Assembly (NCBI RefSeq): GCF_004027225.2
Contig: NC_044282.2
Span: forward strand, 51,986,576-52,050,575
Direction of reading: 5' to 3'
DNA from: Strigops habroptila
Taxonomy: Eukaryota > Chordata > Aves > Psittaciformes > Psittacidae
DNA: 64,000 bases
Both the position numbers and the translations under genes were made by a program. Numbering within the stretch: the stretch's first letter is position 1; each line of letters starts with the position of its first letter. This document shows, in pieces, positions 33,901-46,640 of the stretch. A model generated the notes under the pieces. It saw nothing but the letters and a program-made list of their open reading frames with translations, was not told the DNA's origin and made no database searches.

Positions 33901-36046
33901 AGGCTCGAACTGGACAACTACAGCATCCTAAGTACTGAGAGAAGGAATTTAAGGAGGTAAGGCAGATTGGAAATAAAAAATGGAGTGGGAACTGTAAACA
34001 TTTTTGCAAAGTTGTATCCCCTTTTTGTGTCTTACAATATTTAAGAAAAACACATCTGAGGAAGCATTTTGGCAGAACTTTCTGATAAATATTCATTTTG
34101 CTCTGGAGGATGACATATTCTCTCATTAATACATATGCAGAACACCCACAAGACTGCACGCAAGACATTTCCTGATGTTCACAGCAGAATTAATATTAGC
34201 TGAACAAAGTGCCATTAATGGAGTATAAATTATTAACAAATGTGATAACAAAGGCTAACTCTGTGATAATAAAGGCTAACTCTAGCCACAGCAAACTGAT
34301 CTTCCTAGGTTTCCTCCATGGTTGGCAGAGAGCAGTGGATTCTTCTAGGGGATGATTCAAAGCAGAAACTTCCCATAGGGGCTCTTTGGCTGAGCCAACA
34401 TGATAGGACTGACAGGTCCTCCAGCGAAACCTTGCAGCCTCAGTTCACGCAGCACCATGGCCTCATTCCAGCTCTGTGAGAGGAGTAGATGGGGTTGTGT
34501 TTCATTTGCTTGTGCATCAGGATTTCCTTCCAAAGGAAGTGCAGGTCCACAGGTAGAGAGAATATCACATATCATTCCAGTTTATTCCCTGATGGGAAAA
34601 ATTTGGGGGCAAACTGCAGAGCATATCTTTTCTGCTGTATGGATTCACCTGGGGTGCACATCTTGGAATCAGGATTGCAAGGGGCACCGTGGAGTGCCCT
34701 CGTGGTATTGCAGAGTAGCCTTTTGCTCTCCAGGACTTCTAACTCCCTTAGTCTGCCACAGATGAAGTGTAGGGTGAATAACTGCTTACTTCTAAAGTTA
34801 TGGTCTGGAATTTTTCTCCCTCCAAACTCTGAAAAACATAAGGTGTGAACTCAGTTATTGTTTCTTTATCATCTGGAATGAAATACAAGTGCCTTTGAGC
34901 AAAGTCTTGCCTCTGTATTTTGACAATGCATATCCTTTAAAATACGTTATCTCCTGAAAGTAAATTGTAGAATTGTTTGCTGATGCTTTTTAAAGACCAG
35001 CTTTAATGATGGCTATGTAAAAAGAAACCATCTCTGGAGACTGCAGATATTTAGAACTATGACCAAATCAGTGCTGATCAAACTGTTTTGCTTGATCTGG
35101 AAATATTAGACCTCCCTCTTTGTAGCAATCTGTGAAATGCTTGTTTTTATACACATGTGAGTAGAGTTTCTGGATTATTACTTAAATAGTGTTATTATTC
35201 AGCTTAGCTTACCCATATCATAATTTTCACTGTATGGTCCTTTGCTGCTGTGCTGTAACAGCTAGAGGTAAATGACTTTGCAAAAATGAAGAGAGAATCT
35301 TGAGGCCATTATGCTTTCTTATTCAAAATGTTATTTTATATACCTATAGAAATTATATGTTAGCTAAACCATCTGCTAAAGTCATGCACAAGCTGTTATT
35401 TAACAAAGTCTGCAAATGATCAGATAGATACAGCCTCACAAGCAGGTCACTCAGTCACAGCAAATTACAAATGTGTTTCAAATAGGTTAATTTGACCAGT
35501 TGAAAGATATATAGAAATATTTTCTGAGGAGAAAAACTTGCTTGCCTGTTGCTAGGTTTTAACCTTGAAAATATCTCTAGAAAGAGACTGGGGTCCAAAC
35601 CACAAAATAAAGAGCTAGATTCTAAAATCCTTGAATTTGTGTGATCTGGCCTGAAGCTTTAGTTCTGCTCATTGTTCAGAGGGATCTCATTTGTGAAATT
35701 CAGAGCTGCATCTGGGTTTGGGTTCTAAATTAATGCAAGAATGGGGTTATTTGCTTCCAAGAAGCTTGGTTCAGACCCCACTTCTAATTATTGTCCCAGC
35801 TGAGGAAGGAATGATCACTGATGTACATCATTCAGGAACTCTGTACAAGTACACTTGCACAAAAGTTTCACTTTACTCTATTGGAAGCAAATGTAGTGGT
35901 TGCAGCCAGACCTGGTTTGGCCATGAGTAAAAATTGCTTACAGCTCTAGAGAATGCAAAAATGATTCTTTAAGGTTAGAAGATTATGGTTTCTACAAGCA
36001 GTCAAAAGAACATCACTTGTCTTGGACTTACTTTGTCTATGAGAAA
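27919..36046. other. Gene-free interval
   Basis: About 8 kb of AT-rich intergenic DNA with only short open frames and no recognised domain. It contains a 21-bp tandem duplication (34241-34282) and a candidate conserved AT-rich block near 30050-30180. Confidence 0.5.
34241..34282. repeat. 21-bp tandem duplication
   Basis: tgtgataacaaaggctaactc (34241-34261) is followed directly by a copy with one substitution (34262-34282). Confidence 0.93.
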
Positions 36047-36541
36047 ATCATAGAATCACAGAATGGTTTGGGTTGGAAGAGGCCTTAAAGATCATCTAGT
36101 TCCACCCCTTCTGCCATGGGCAGGGACACCTTCCACTAGACCAGCTTGCTCAAAGCCCCATCCAACCTGGCCTTGAACTCTTCCAGGAATGGGGCATCCA
36201 CAACCTCTCTCGTCAACCTGTTCCAATGTCTCACCACCCTCACAGTAAAGAACTTCTTCCTGATATCTAATCTAAACCTCCCTTCTTTCAGTTTAAAGCC
36301 ATTGGCCTTGTCCTATCACTACATGCCCTTGTAAAAAGCCCTTCTCCAGCTTCTTTGTAGGCCCTGTGTAGGTACTGGAAGCTGCCTTAAGGTCTCCCCT
36401 CTGAACTCACTTTTTATGCTGGGGGCTCCAGAGCTGAACACAGTACTGCAGGTGGGGTCTCATGAGAGTGGAGTAGAGAGGGAGAATTCGCTCCCTTGAT
36501 CTGATGATGACACTTCTTGTGATGCAGCCCAGCATACAGTT
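36047..36541 (-). mobile_element. CR1 LINE 3' fragment, minus orientation
   Basis: It starts atcatagaatcacagaatggtttgggttgg and runs about 495 bp, through ggggctccagagctgaacacagtactgcaggtgggg, to gatgcagcccagcatacag. This includes the last part of the CR1 reverse-transcriptase ORF region in degraded form. Confidence 0.95.
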
Positions 36542-38946
36542 GTATAAAATATTCTGCTAGGAGTCCATTTTCCACCAAACAGTGTTAAAAAATAAACCAA
36601 AACTCAGGAAGTTCTTTGAAAAGTTATTATTTGCCTTTTTTTTTTTTTTTAATTGGTTTTCTATTTGTTTCCAATGGAAGCAAAGGTTATGGGATGACAT
36701 GTTTGTATCTCTGACAGCTTTTGAAATTCTTGATTAATTTCAGATAGACCTACTAAAAATACTAGGCTTCTGAAGTTTTCAGGTAGGCTCTGTTTGAGAG
36801 TCCTCTCTGAGGACAAGGCTGGAATGTGATTGTCAAAGGATTTGCCTTATAAATAAAAACATGATGAATTAAAGAGTGTCAGTCATTGTTAACCCTTTCC
36901 GAGGTACTGGAGAATCTGCCCCTGAAATTCCAAGCCACAGAAAATCAGACTGAATTAGTTTTGTTGTTTTGAGGACTATTAGGTTTTGTTCTTGTTTTTT
37001 TTTTTTTTTAAGGTTTAGGTAACTATTATGTTCTGTTTTGAACCTTATTCTTTTCACCTCTCAAGCTTCACATGACATTTTCACTGCGAAAAACCTTCTA
37101 AAGCTGTAGAGTGAAATCCGCTTCTTAGGTGGGTTCATAACAGATCAGGAGCTGATTGAATAAGGAAGGTAAATGTTTATGAACAGCTTCCTAAGACTCT
37201 GAGCCTGTTCCTGAGAATGATGCTGGAAAAAGGGATTCAACTGTGGAAGGTTATCTTTCAGTTTTATGAAGCAACTAGTACTATCTTACCTACTAGGAAT
37301 ACCATAAGATAAATAAAGAAAGAAAGAAAGGAAAGGCAGTATGTTTCAGCTAGTTGTAAACATAGTTTATCTCTTCCTTTTCAGAGGAGATTTTTCAATT
37401 GGAAAACTCTGCTTAACATACTTTGGGAAGAAGATTATAGGAACTGCCACAATTGATCAGATCCATCATCTACATAGTCCAGCATCAGGTACCAAACAAT
37501 GATCAACGACCAGAAGAAGCTTCAAAGGAAGTTATGGTTCATCCTCTCTTTCCTCAACATCTCCTAATATAGATCTATTTTAACATAATAATTAGAGATG
37601 TGTTTGTGCTTAGAATAATGAGGTTTATTACATCAATTATGCAAACTAATTCTGTGCAAAGGAAGAGAGGTTGTAGGGATTTTTAAAAGGCCTTAATGCT
37701 GACCTGATGATTATTCAGCCTGAGTCAATAAGGTTTATTTTACCATTCAGCAATAGCAGAATCACAGTAAGCATGATTGTGGTTTTTTGAAGACTTCACC
37801 CCAGAGAATCCGACATTCAACATGCCTATTTATTGCTTACAACTGAGATTCCATTAAGGTTTCAAGATTTGTTGGAAACACTGCAGAGTACATAACCTCA
37901 AATTAACTGGAATTATATTTTGAATTAAAGCTGAAAAGTAAAGATGACCTGAATAGAATTTCGAATCCTACCTCTCTGTACTTCATTTTGTATATCTATG
38001 TTTAGCATCAAAACAGCAGATGAATCCAGTACTGGAAGGGGCCTATTCTCTGTTTCAGACATTCCTGAATCTCATGAAATCAACCCAGGATATTACTGTT
38101 AATATGTCTGAGCATTTGTCCAATTTGCCCTCAAACCTAAGTTACAACCCTGACCTGGGCTATCTGGACACTACCAGCCCATTCCTAATAAAACAATTCT
38201 TTATCACAATGCATAGTTTTATCAGTCATGGTCCTTTGAGACCAAATGTCCTAACATAATGTTAATTCTCTCATCTTTTTTGATCTCTCTTTTTTAATCA
38301 TCTGAAACCACTTTACAAAAATCACTTATGACATATCTGAGAAATATGTAGTTGATATGATATTCTTTATGGACAGCTCAGTGTCCAAAGACATCTAGAA
38401 CCCAAAACGTAAAGCTTTACTGAGTTGATAATATGGAGTGTGTGTGTGTCTATGTGTTAGTTTTCAAGCTCCTGTGATTTCCCTGATAGCCCGTTAGACA
38501 AGGTAAGGCAGTGTGAATTTAAATCAATGAGCTTCTCAATGCAGAATGCACAGTGTAGGAAATAAAGTTATGTGACAATGACACTAGATCAAACCACAGG
38601 ACACAGAGATTCACCTCATTGATTAATCACAGCTACCTGGGGTGACCTTGAAGGTCACATAAATGCTTTGGGGATAGATATCTCTGTTGGTTTAGAGGAC
38701 TAGTGGCACTAATGATTTTTCATTTCTTCTTTGTCTCATTTTAAAACCATAGAGGACAAAGTTTCCATTCATTAGAAATCGCAGAATCAACCCTGATCAT
38801 CAGGCTTTGATCTCAGGTTGGGCCTAGAATGCACTAGAATGCAAATTTGAAATAACCTCATAGGAATATTATATATTTCTCCGGTATAGTAATTTTCCTG
38901 CTAATAGGATGACTTATGTTAAAGTTTCGAAGTCTTTCCTTTCATC

Positions 38947-39162
38947 TCATGGAAGCCAAAATATAGTCACTAAAGTGTAAAGTGATTTTGCATCCTGCGC
39001 TGTTTCTGCAAATGGCCTGTAAGGAGCAACCACCTTAAATCCTTTGGGCTCCATGCAGTACTTGCTGGGTAACTTAGCGCTGACTGACCACTGGGTGGCT
39101 ACACTTCCCTTCGGCATGTCCTCGGCCCTGATCCATTCTGTCATTCCACTGTTACATACCTA
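38947..39162 (-). other. Coding-like open frame, unassigned (possible exon or relic)
   Basis: The minus-strand frame from a pyrimidine-rich acceptor-like tract (ccttctattgttcatcttaatag) runs V-C-N-S-G-MTEWIRAEDMPKG ... and ends at a TGA at 38947. It has ordinary protein-like composition and four CpGs in 150 bp, where surrounding DNA has almost none. The last third may lie past a donor-like gtgact. I do not recognise the family. It could be an exon of an unannotated gene, a fragment of a processed pseudogene, an old viral relic, or chance. Confidence 0.25.
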
Positions 39163-39329
39163 TTAAGATGAACAATAGAAGGATACACCCCAGAAATCTG
39201 GAAGTATTCAAAAAACAGGCTTCACCATTCTCTTATTTTTACACCGTGGCCCATTGGCCTGTACATTGAAAAGTTACAGTGCTATTGGAAAACACCATCA
39301 AAAGGCAATAAATGTGCAGAAGAGAAAGG

Positions 39330-39590
39330 GAAATACAAAAATGAGTTAGCAATAAAGTGAGCATATTCTGCACATTTATCTTGTTAGTATCCATGTCCTG
39401 GCCACTTCCCAATTTGAGCACTTCTGCTGGATATCCTACTGGTTCACAACTGTTTTGGATTTTGATTCCCTTTCCTATGCTGGCATTCACCAAGAAGCCT
39501 CCAGTCATGTTCTGGGATGATCTCGTGATTACTGATATGAAGAAGAAGGGATTCCGGCCTCTGCCACCTGGCATGTCTTTGTCTCAGCCC
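39330..39590 (-). other. Second coding-like frame, unassigned
   Basis: After an acceptor-like ttcctgttag (39590s) the minus strand is open in a frame starting MPGGRGRNPFFF (ATG near 39574) for over 100 codons, and in a second frame for about 50 codons. The plus strand also has an open frame over the same bases. It lies 0.2 kb upstream, in minus-strand order, of the frame at 38947-39162. No family was recognised, so which frame is real, if any, is undecided. Confidence 0.2.
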
Positions 39591-41019
39591 TAACAGGAAG
39601 AGGATGTTGTATTACAGAGGCTACATGTGTGAAATCATCAGTGTAGCTTCAAAGCATTTCCATTTTCAGGGATGAAACCTTTTAAACCAAACTTGTAACT
39701 GAAGGTCTACTTAAGTTATTTCCAAACAACTTTTGACACCAGGCAAGTGCTGGTGTTATAGCAAGACAAATAATATTAAATGATAAACAGCACCAATGTG
39801 AGCAGCAGAGCAAGCAGCTTAGCTATATCATATCCCATGGTACTGTGAACTGGAATAGCATGTGTTGTTTTCTTAGTAATCATTGCTGTAGACTGCTATG
39901 AACAGTCCCATTGGAAATGGTAGCAGGGAAGGTCTGGGAAGACAGAAAATGTTCAGATTATATCTGTTTCTGTGCTTCTACTCACTAGTCTTCAGTATTT
40001 CATGGGCTTTTTTTCCTATTGACTGAGACAAAATAGGAAAAGGTATGATTTTTTTTTTTGAGGGGGGGCGGACGAGGTAGGAAAAATAAACTAAGGTTGC
40101 ATTTCCATAGCTGGGGCATTGCTGTAAACAGAAGGTGCAGTATCTCGGAACTGGTGGATGTTTAAAGTTTAAAAAGGAGAAAGGAAAAAAAACCCAACTA
40201 TCAATAAATGTGAATGTGTCAATAATGCTCCAGCATGAATGGATAGATGTGCCAAGAAAATACTCAGCCTCCACACTCTAATTTCAATTAGAGAAAAAGT
40301 TTTATATGTTGGCTAACAAAAGTCAGACATTAGGAGGGAAGGAGAAAGCAGGTGGTATTTTAGCAGACCAAATGAAGTCAAGGAGCTAATTCTGGGGTTT
40401 GTATGCAATACAATTTCCAGTCTCGATGCAGCAGGAGTGAAAGAAGGTTTCTCAGTCTAAATATAGCATTGGCTGATTGCCGTGTGCTGAGCAGTCATGC
40501 TGAAAGGTTTCTGTTCTGATGGTCCTGAGAGTGGGAGGCAAGCTCTTTGCAACCAGGCACTGTACCATTATGCATTGTTGTGTGATAGGATTTCCTATTG
40601 TATTGAGTAATTTGTGCCAGGAGCTTGCAACAGGTAAGGGATTTGTTTCAGTCTCTGCAGTCTCTGCAGTCTTGGCAATCTCTGCTCATGGTCTTTAAAA
40701 AAGAAAGTTTGAGAGAACACCTGACTTTGTGATTTAAAACTTTTCTGCAGACAAAGTGTTCAGCAGTTCTGCATTTATTCACTAGACCTGTAGTTGCTGG
40801 GGCTTTTTTAGTCTGCAGGGCCAGATGCAGCTGCAGTGTGAATGGCAGAATGGTGCCCTATACAGTCCCATAGCCTCTCCTTCATCACGTAACCTGGCAC
40901 ATACCGCAGTGGGGAAATACAGTAGAACGAGTGAATAGAAGAACAAGATTCAGCTTGGGTTGCCATAAATCTGATCCTGTCATTTAGGTGAAATTAATGG
41001 TTATCTATAGGCAGGTGAA

Positions 41020-41125
41020 TTAACTCAACAGTATCTTGATTTTTCTGTCACGTAAAATGGGGATGATATACCTTACATGCCTCTGTTAAGGGCTTCAAAA
41101 TATCTGGATGAAAAATGCTACTTAA
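41020..41125 (+). mobile_element. Old CORE-SINE/MIR-like fragment
   Basis: tttttctgtcacgtaaaatggggatgatataccttac followed by cttcaaaatatctggatgaaaaatgctacttaaag. This resembles the widespread amniote SINE core (ctgtaaaatggggataat...cctac) and its sauropsid tail (tttgagatccttggatgaaa...gctat). Heavily diverged, so the subfamily is uncertain. Confidence 0.5.
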
Positions 41126-44100
41126 AGTCTGGATGCTATTTGTAGACCACTCTGCTGCCTGACTATGCCAGATGCAAATATTCACTCCTTTTTCTTCAAT
41201 AAAAATTGAAGAAGATGGGATCAGAAACTTGGGCCATTTCTTGAGCACTTTCAGACACAGATCTGGGCTAATAGTGCCTTTTCTCCTTTGGAATAGCATC
41301 TTGTAAAGACAGGGAAAATACTATTTCTTGATTAATTTCTGTTTTCTCATTGATCTTCTTTGCTTCTGCATTGATTAAAAGTAGCGCTTGCTAAGACGAG
41401 GTCAGAGTTGTTATTTTGTTGTTTTAATTTCAAACTTCTGAGTCTCCCAGGTGTAAACTGTAAGTAGTATCCGTATGGTACAGCTGCTTGCCATATGCAT
41501 TGGAGGGAGGAACATGTGATTATGAGGAATATGATGACATCTGAACAGATAAAACATTCATCTCAAGGTGAATGGGTGTATCAGTTATATATTTAGGCAT
41601 TCTCTTTTACCAGCAGACTTAGAGAAATTTAAAAGCATAAAACCATGGAAGAAGGAAAGGTCATAAGGGTTTGTGAGGAAGGCTGGCACAAATAGAGGAG
41701 AGAGCTTATCAGAAGCCTTAGTGATGAAAACAGTGGGAGGTATATATAGATTAAGTGGAACCACTCTGGGGTTCTCCTTCTTGCGCACACTTTATAGTAA
41801 GAATGTCTGGTTTCCAAATCAAGAATCACCAAGAATATCAGTTTTGCAGTTTATTGCCTTTTACTCACTTGAAAAAAAGAAAAAAAGCCTTTGTTCTCAA
41901 TTTGGTTTTGTATCCCCCATCCTGTGTCTCACTATCAGAGTCCAAAGTGTCTCTAAAATAATCCTATCTTAAAGCCTAAGATAATCCTATCTATCATAAT
42001 AGACCGTTGTTAGATAAACTTTTATCTTTGCCTTATGTAAAGAAAGAACACTGCATAAAACAAACCTATGCCTTCGGTGCTTCTTCCCTCAGGTTGAAGC
42101 TTCTCCTTAGACAGAAAGGAAGCAAGCCCTATTTGAACCCTCAGATAGAGCATCAGTGGATGTGAGCAGTGTAGACATGTCCTTCTGAGGCTCCATGGAG
42201 CATGCACATTTGGGCTTTGGAAGGAAGCACATAAAAATTTTCCAGGAGAAGTATTACTGTTCAGCTTCCTTTCCCCTCTGGCAACAGTGTCTGCTACTAC
42301 AGTAATGCTGAGCCTGTTCTGGTTGGCCTCTACTATGCACATCATGCCTAGCTGAATAAGTAGAGGGTTGGTTTTTTTTGTCCCCTTGAACTCCTAATCC
42401 TTTTGGGAATGTAATACATGTAGATACTTAAAATATGAGAGATCTTTTGAGATTCCAGTATTATTTTTTCACTTGGCAGTGTTATTCAAGCATGGTGATC
42501 ATCACATGACTGTAGATGGATTTTGGTTTTTTAAGCAAAGAAAACAATTAATTACCAAGTCAAGTACTATAGCAATGAAGAATTGGTAGAAAATCCAGAA
42601 GAAGCAAGTAAGTAATTGACAACATATCCAATAATAAATAGTTAAGGCACAGACTTGAGCAAAAATATGGTCCTTTAAAATCATTAATTTAAGTGGGAAG
42701 CAAACTTACTGGTCTTTTTGCAGATAATTCAAAAAATAGCAGATCCAATTAATTAAAAAGAAAAATAATACAGTGGGTATGTAGATCTGTTTCAGTACTT
42801 GTAAGAAAGCTGGAAAGTACTAGACATAGAAATTTCAAATGCAATCTGAGTTGGTAGAATTGTTCAACATATAGTATGATGTTAATGTGTCAATATGTAA
42901 TGTAAGACGTGATTGTATCTCTGTATTCTGCAGTAGTTCCTAGTAATTGTCTCCTAAGACACTCCTAATACAATCAGAATTTGTGGTTGTATCTATTACT
43001 TGTAAAGAAGATTCCCAAGAGTGGCCAGAAACATGTGTTTTCTCTGATCTACACATCTCCCATCTTCTTAGGGACCATTTCAGGTACCCTGATGAAATGC
43101 CTGATAATAGCCTTCTGGCTATACAATGAAGTATACAAATGGATTGTCCCAGACAGGTGGCATCTAAGGGGTGACCCACCACACGTGACTGGGACTGGGC
43201 TGGAAGGCATTTAATGGCCAAGAAGTCCAGGTTTGAGAGAATAGTCAATACACTGTATAATTCCTATATCAAAATGGAACTAGGTATTTGTACGCAACAC
43301 CTAATATGACCAGAGTTTGTTGGTGTTTTTTAAAAGGCAGCAGGTTTAATATCTTCTTGATGCTTGCCATATGTATGGTCTGATGTAGATCATCAGCTAG
43401 AGTGCTTTGTTCTTACAAGGCACAGTGGAACACACATATTTACAGTGCCACATTAAAAAGCGATTGGCTACTGCTTACCCTTGGAACTTCGTTGTAAGCA
43501 AAACATAAGTTTTAAGAGAAAAATCCATAAGGGTGTGTTCATCCAAAGCAGAGCTTTAGATTGACTTCTAAGGAAAGACTGAAACAATTTCAGAGTAATT
43601 AATGGGCTTCCTGTGATCAGGATGTGATCTCACCCATAACTAATGATGGTAAAATACATGCACAGTGGATAGATGTGTGGGTCACAACATAGCAAATACA
43701 GCATCTAGTTAAGCTATGGAAGAAATGGCAAGTGAATCTGTATGCGAAGAGGAATACTTAAATAAGCGTAATAACTTCACTGGCTAAAAAGAGGGATGTG
43801 CTATAAAGTTCATGGGTTTCATATTTTACTTTCTTGTTTTAAAATAGCAATTATTAACATATGAGTTTAATGGCATTATAATTTACACTAGCAATATATA
43901 AATTTATCTGACAAGGCTTGATGCTAGATAGGAAGACTGTATCATTCACTCTAACTCTTTGTGTATTTCTGTGCATTAATTTTCATGTAGAAGACCCAGC
44001 TGGCCGAGGGAATCCTCTATATCCTCACAGAGTGCTGTTCTGTCCCACTGACACATCTCCAGCAGCAGCCAATGTGTAACATTGCAGAGGTAGAAGAAAT

Positions 44101-46479
44101 GCACCAAACCAAGCAACCCGAAATAACAACCCACTAGCTAAACAAAAAATGAGCAAATAAACACAAACCTTTTGAAGTTGTTCACTGGGATGGAGAGAAT
44201 ATTTTTCTAATTTCTTTGGGCAACAGGCTGAAGTATGAGATTGAAACACAGCCACTATCTGAGCCCAGAGCAGTTGATACTCTACTGCTGCAGCAGCTCA
44301 CAAACACCAAATTCAGTAAGAATGGATATTTACTGAATCTGCACCCAGAAGAGAACATAAGCCCTTAACTTAATGCCTATAACCTTAATCCCAGCAGCTG
44401 CCTGAATCCACACTGTAAAAAGGTACTGAACTCTTCCAGTCATCAGTTGAAAATGCATTGATAGGAAGTGGTCATTTCCCCTTAGTATCTCACACAGAGA
44501 ATGTATCCTCTTATTACAGGGCTGATTTGTCTGATTTGTCCTTCCAGCTCATGAGTGTTAGACAGAAGCCTTATATCATCAATTCTGTTCATCTTTCACC
44601 CTTGTGTCTGTGTGGCATGATGGCTCACCCAGTAAATGGAAACCTTTATGAAGGCCCTGTTGAATAGCAAGAGAAAAACCAAATGTAGAAAGAGTGGAAG
44701 CATTTGCTTGTAGTTGTGTGTTAAACAAGTGAAAAGAAGAAACTGTCTTTCATTGCCAGCTTTTTAACCGTCAGAATGATGTGGTTAGGGGAGTTGTGTA
44801 GATCTCTTTCTAAGTGAAATTCAGTGAGTGTGAACAGATCCTGTGAATACATCACTAAGCCCTGCCAGGACTCCACCAAGAAACAGTACATCTCCCTGGA
44901 GCATGGCAGACCTTTCAAAAGCAGTAAATTGCAGATTTTGGTCTTTAAACGACTTTGTTAGTCAAAGCTTTACATCTGCAGATTTAAGCATTTATACAAG
45001 TTGAGCTTTTAGCTAATATTATTTAAATAGGGATTGGAATGTTGTAGGCAGCCAAAATTAGTCTTTCCTCTTAACATATGGTATGGTATGGTATATAGAA
45101 CATTTAAGCCTTTAATCTTGCTAAGTAGGAAAGAGAGAGAGAAATCAAACATTTTAAAGTCACTAGGCAGCTGATAGCAGTATTATATGCACGTGAAGTA
45201 CAGCAGCTAGTGTTGGAGAAGCCATGTTTTTCAACTGCAATGGAGAATTGTCATATTATGGATTGCTTAACAAAATCCAGGTATTTAAAAAATCCCTTAG
45301 AATGAAAGCTAATTTACACATATAAAACCAGTAGTGCTCTGCAAAAAAGTACATTTAAATATGCCAAGCTGTAAGTCACACAAATCCAGCGTGTGACAAA
45401 CCATTATACAGTAAACCCGCAGACATCAAAGGTTTTGTTCATAAAGTTGAGCACAGACATTCACTTTGCAGAGCCAGAACCAAAATTTCATTTTCTGTAA
45501 GTTGTTTATTCTTTGTCTTAGAGAGAAATTTCATGAAGCAGAAGGAAACTCAAAGGTTTCATGTTCAGCTTCAGGCCATTCTAACATATTCATTTGAATT
45601 CAAGATGAAGAAAATCTGTGCAAAGTTTTCTCTAAGTTCTCTGAATTTTTATTTTGGGTGCAGTAGATTACATTCCTGATCTTGCAAACACTTAATGCAT
45701 GTTCTTAATTTTGTGCAACCCTTTGATCCATGTAACCATAAAAGTTTACTCTTGTGTGTTAACATTTGAAGGACCAGGCACATCAGAGTAGCAATGTGTG
45801 TTTACTCTATGAAATAAAAAGGAACAACAATACCAGAAGCTGGAGTATTTCACAACCAGACAAATTCTCCTTTGGGGCACATCTAGCAAATCTCAATTCC
45901 CACGCTTTTCTCCAAAATAGTACTTGAAGTTTAACTACTGACGTAACTAGGTAGCTATTTTAAATAAGGATGTATGTTTTGAATGGCACAGCTAAACCTC
46001 TGCCTTGCTGCAGTAGAGGACCCCAAGGACCCTTTTCCTTGCTCTGTGCAAAGGTGGTAAGAGACATGGGACTGCCCATGTGTACCTGGCTGGGGTGAAC
46101 CTGCCCGTGAGGGAAAGGAAGGTGAGGGAGAAAAAGAAGGAAGAATTAAAAGGAATTAACTCCTCATTAACATAGCACCCGTGATTTGTGTCGTATGAGA
46201 AGGGACAATTCTGCAGCTGTTCATCACAGTTGGGGCTGCATCCAGCCTTGCTCTTCCTACCAGAAGGGGGAGAGAGTGGCATTGTGTAAGCAAGTTTCTG
46301 CTGGTGGGATAATTATCAAGCCACTACTATATAGGAGAGAGCAAACAACACAAAACAAAGCATACAGTTCCCTTCCTACATCTGAACAAGACATCAGTCA
46401 AGGTGTGAATGGACTCTAAACAAAGCAAATGGATAGATATCGCCCCTCTTCCACAGCTAAAATCCCATTTGTTTAAATA

Positions 46480-46640
46480 CCTGCCATTTGTTATTAAAGC
46501 TGTGCCAAATAGAAGATTGCATTTGGTAAAAGATAGAAGTAATGCTTTTAATTAAAACAGATTCTTAGAATGTTTCATTTGATAAAGAAGTCTCAAGATA
46601 ACTTTGTTCCTTAGTGGGGCAGTCTTGTTGATTTTTTATT
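46480..46640. promoter_or_regulatory. Candidate AT-rich conserved element
   Basis: A run of non-repetitive AT-rich sequence with homeobox-type cores (ttttaattaaaac, ttattaaag) and balanced composition, unlike the flanking low-complexity DNA. Conservation is only guessed from its look. Confidence 0.15.
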
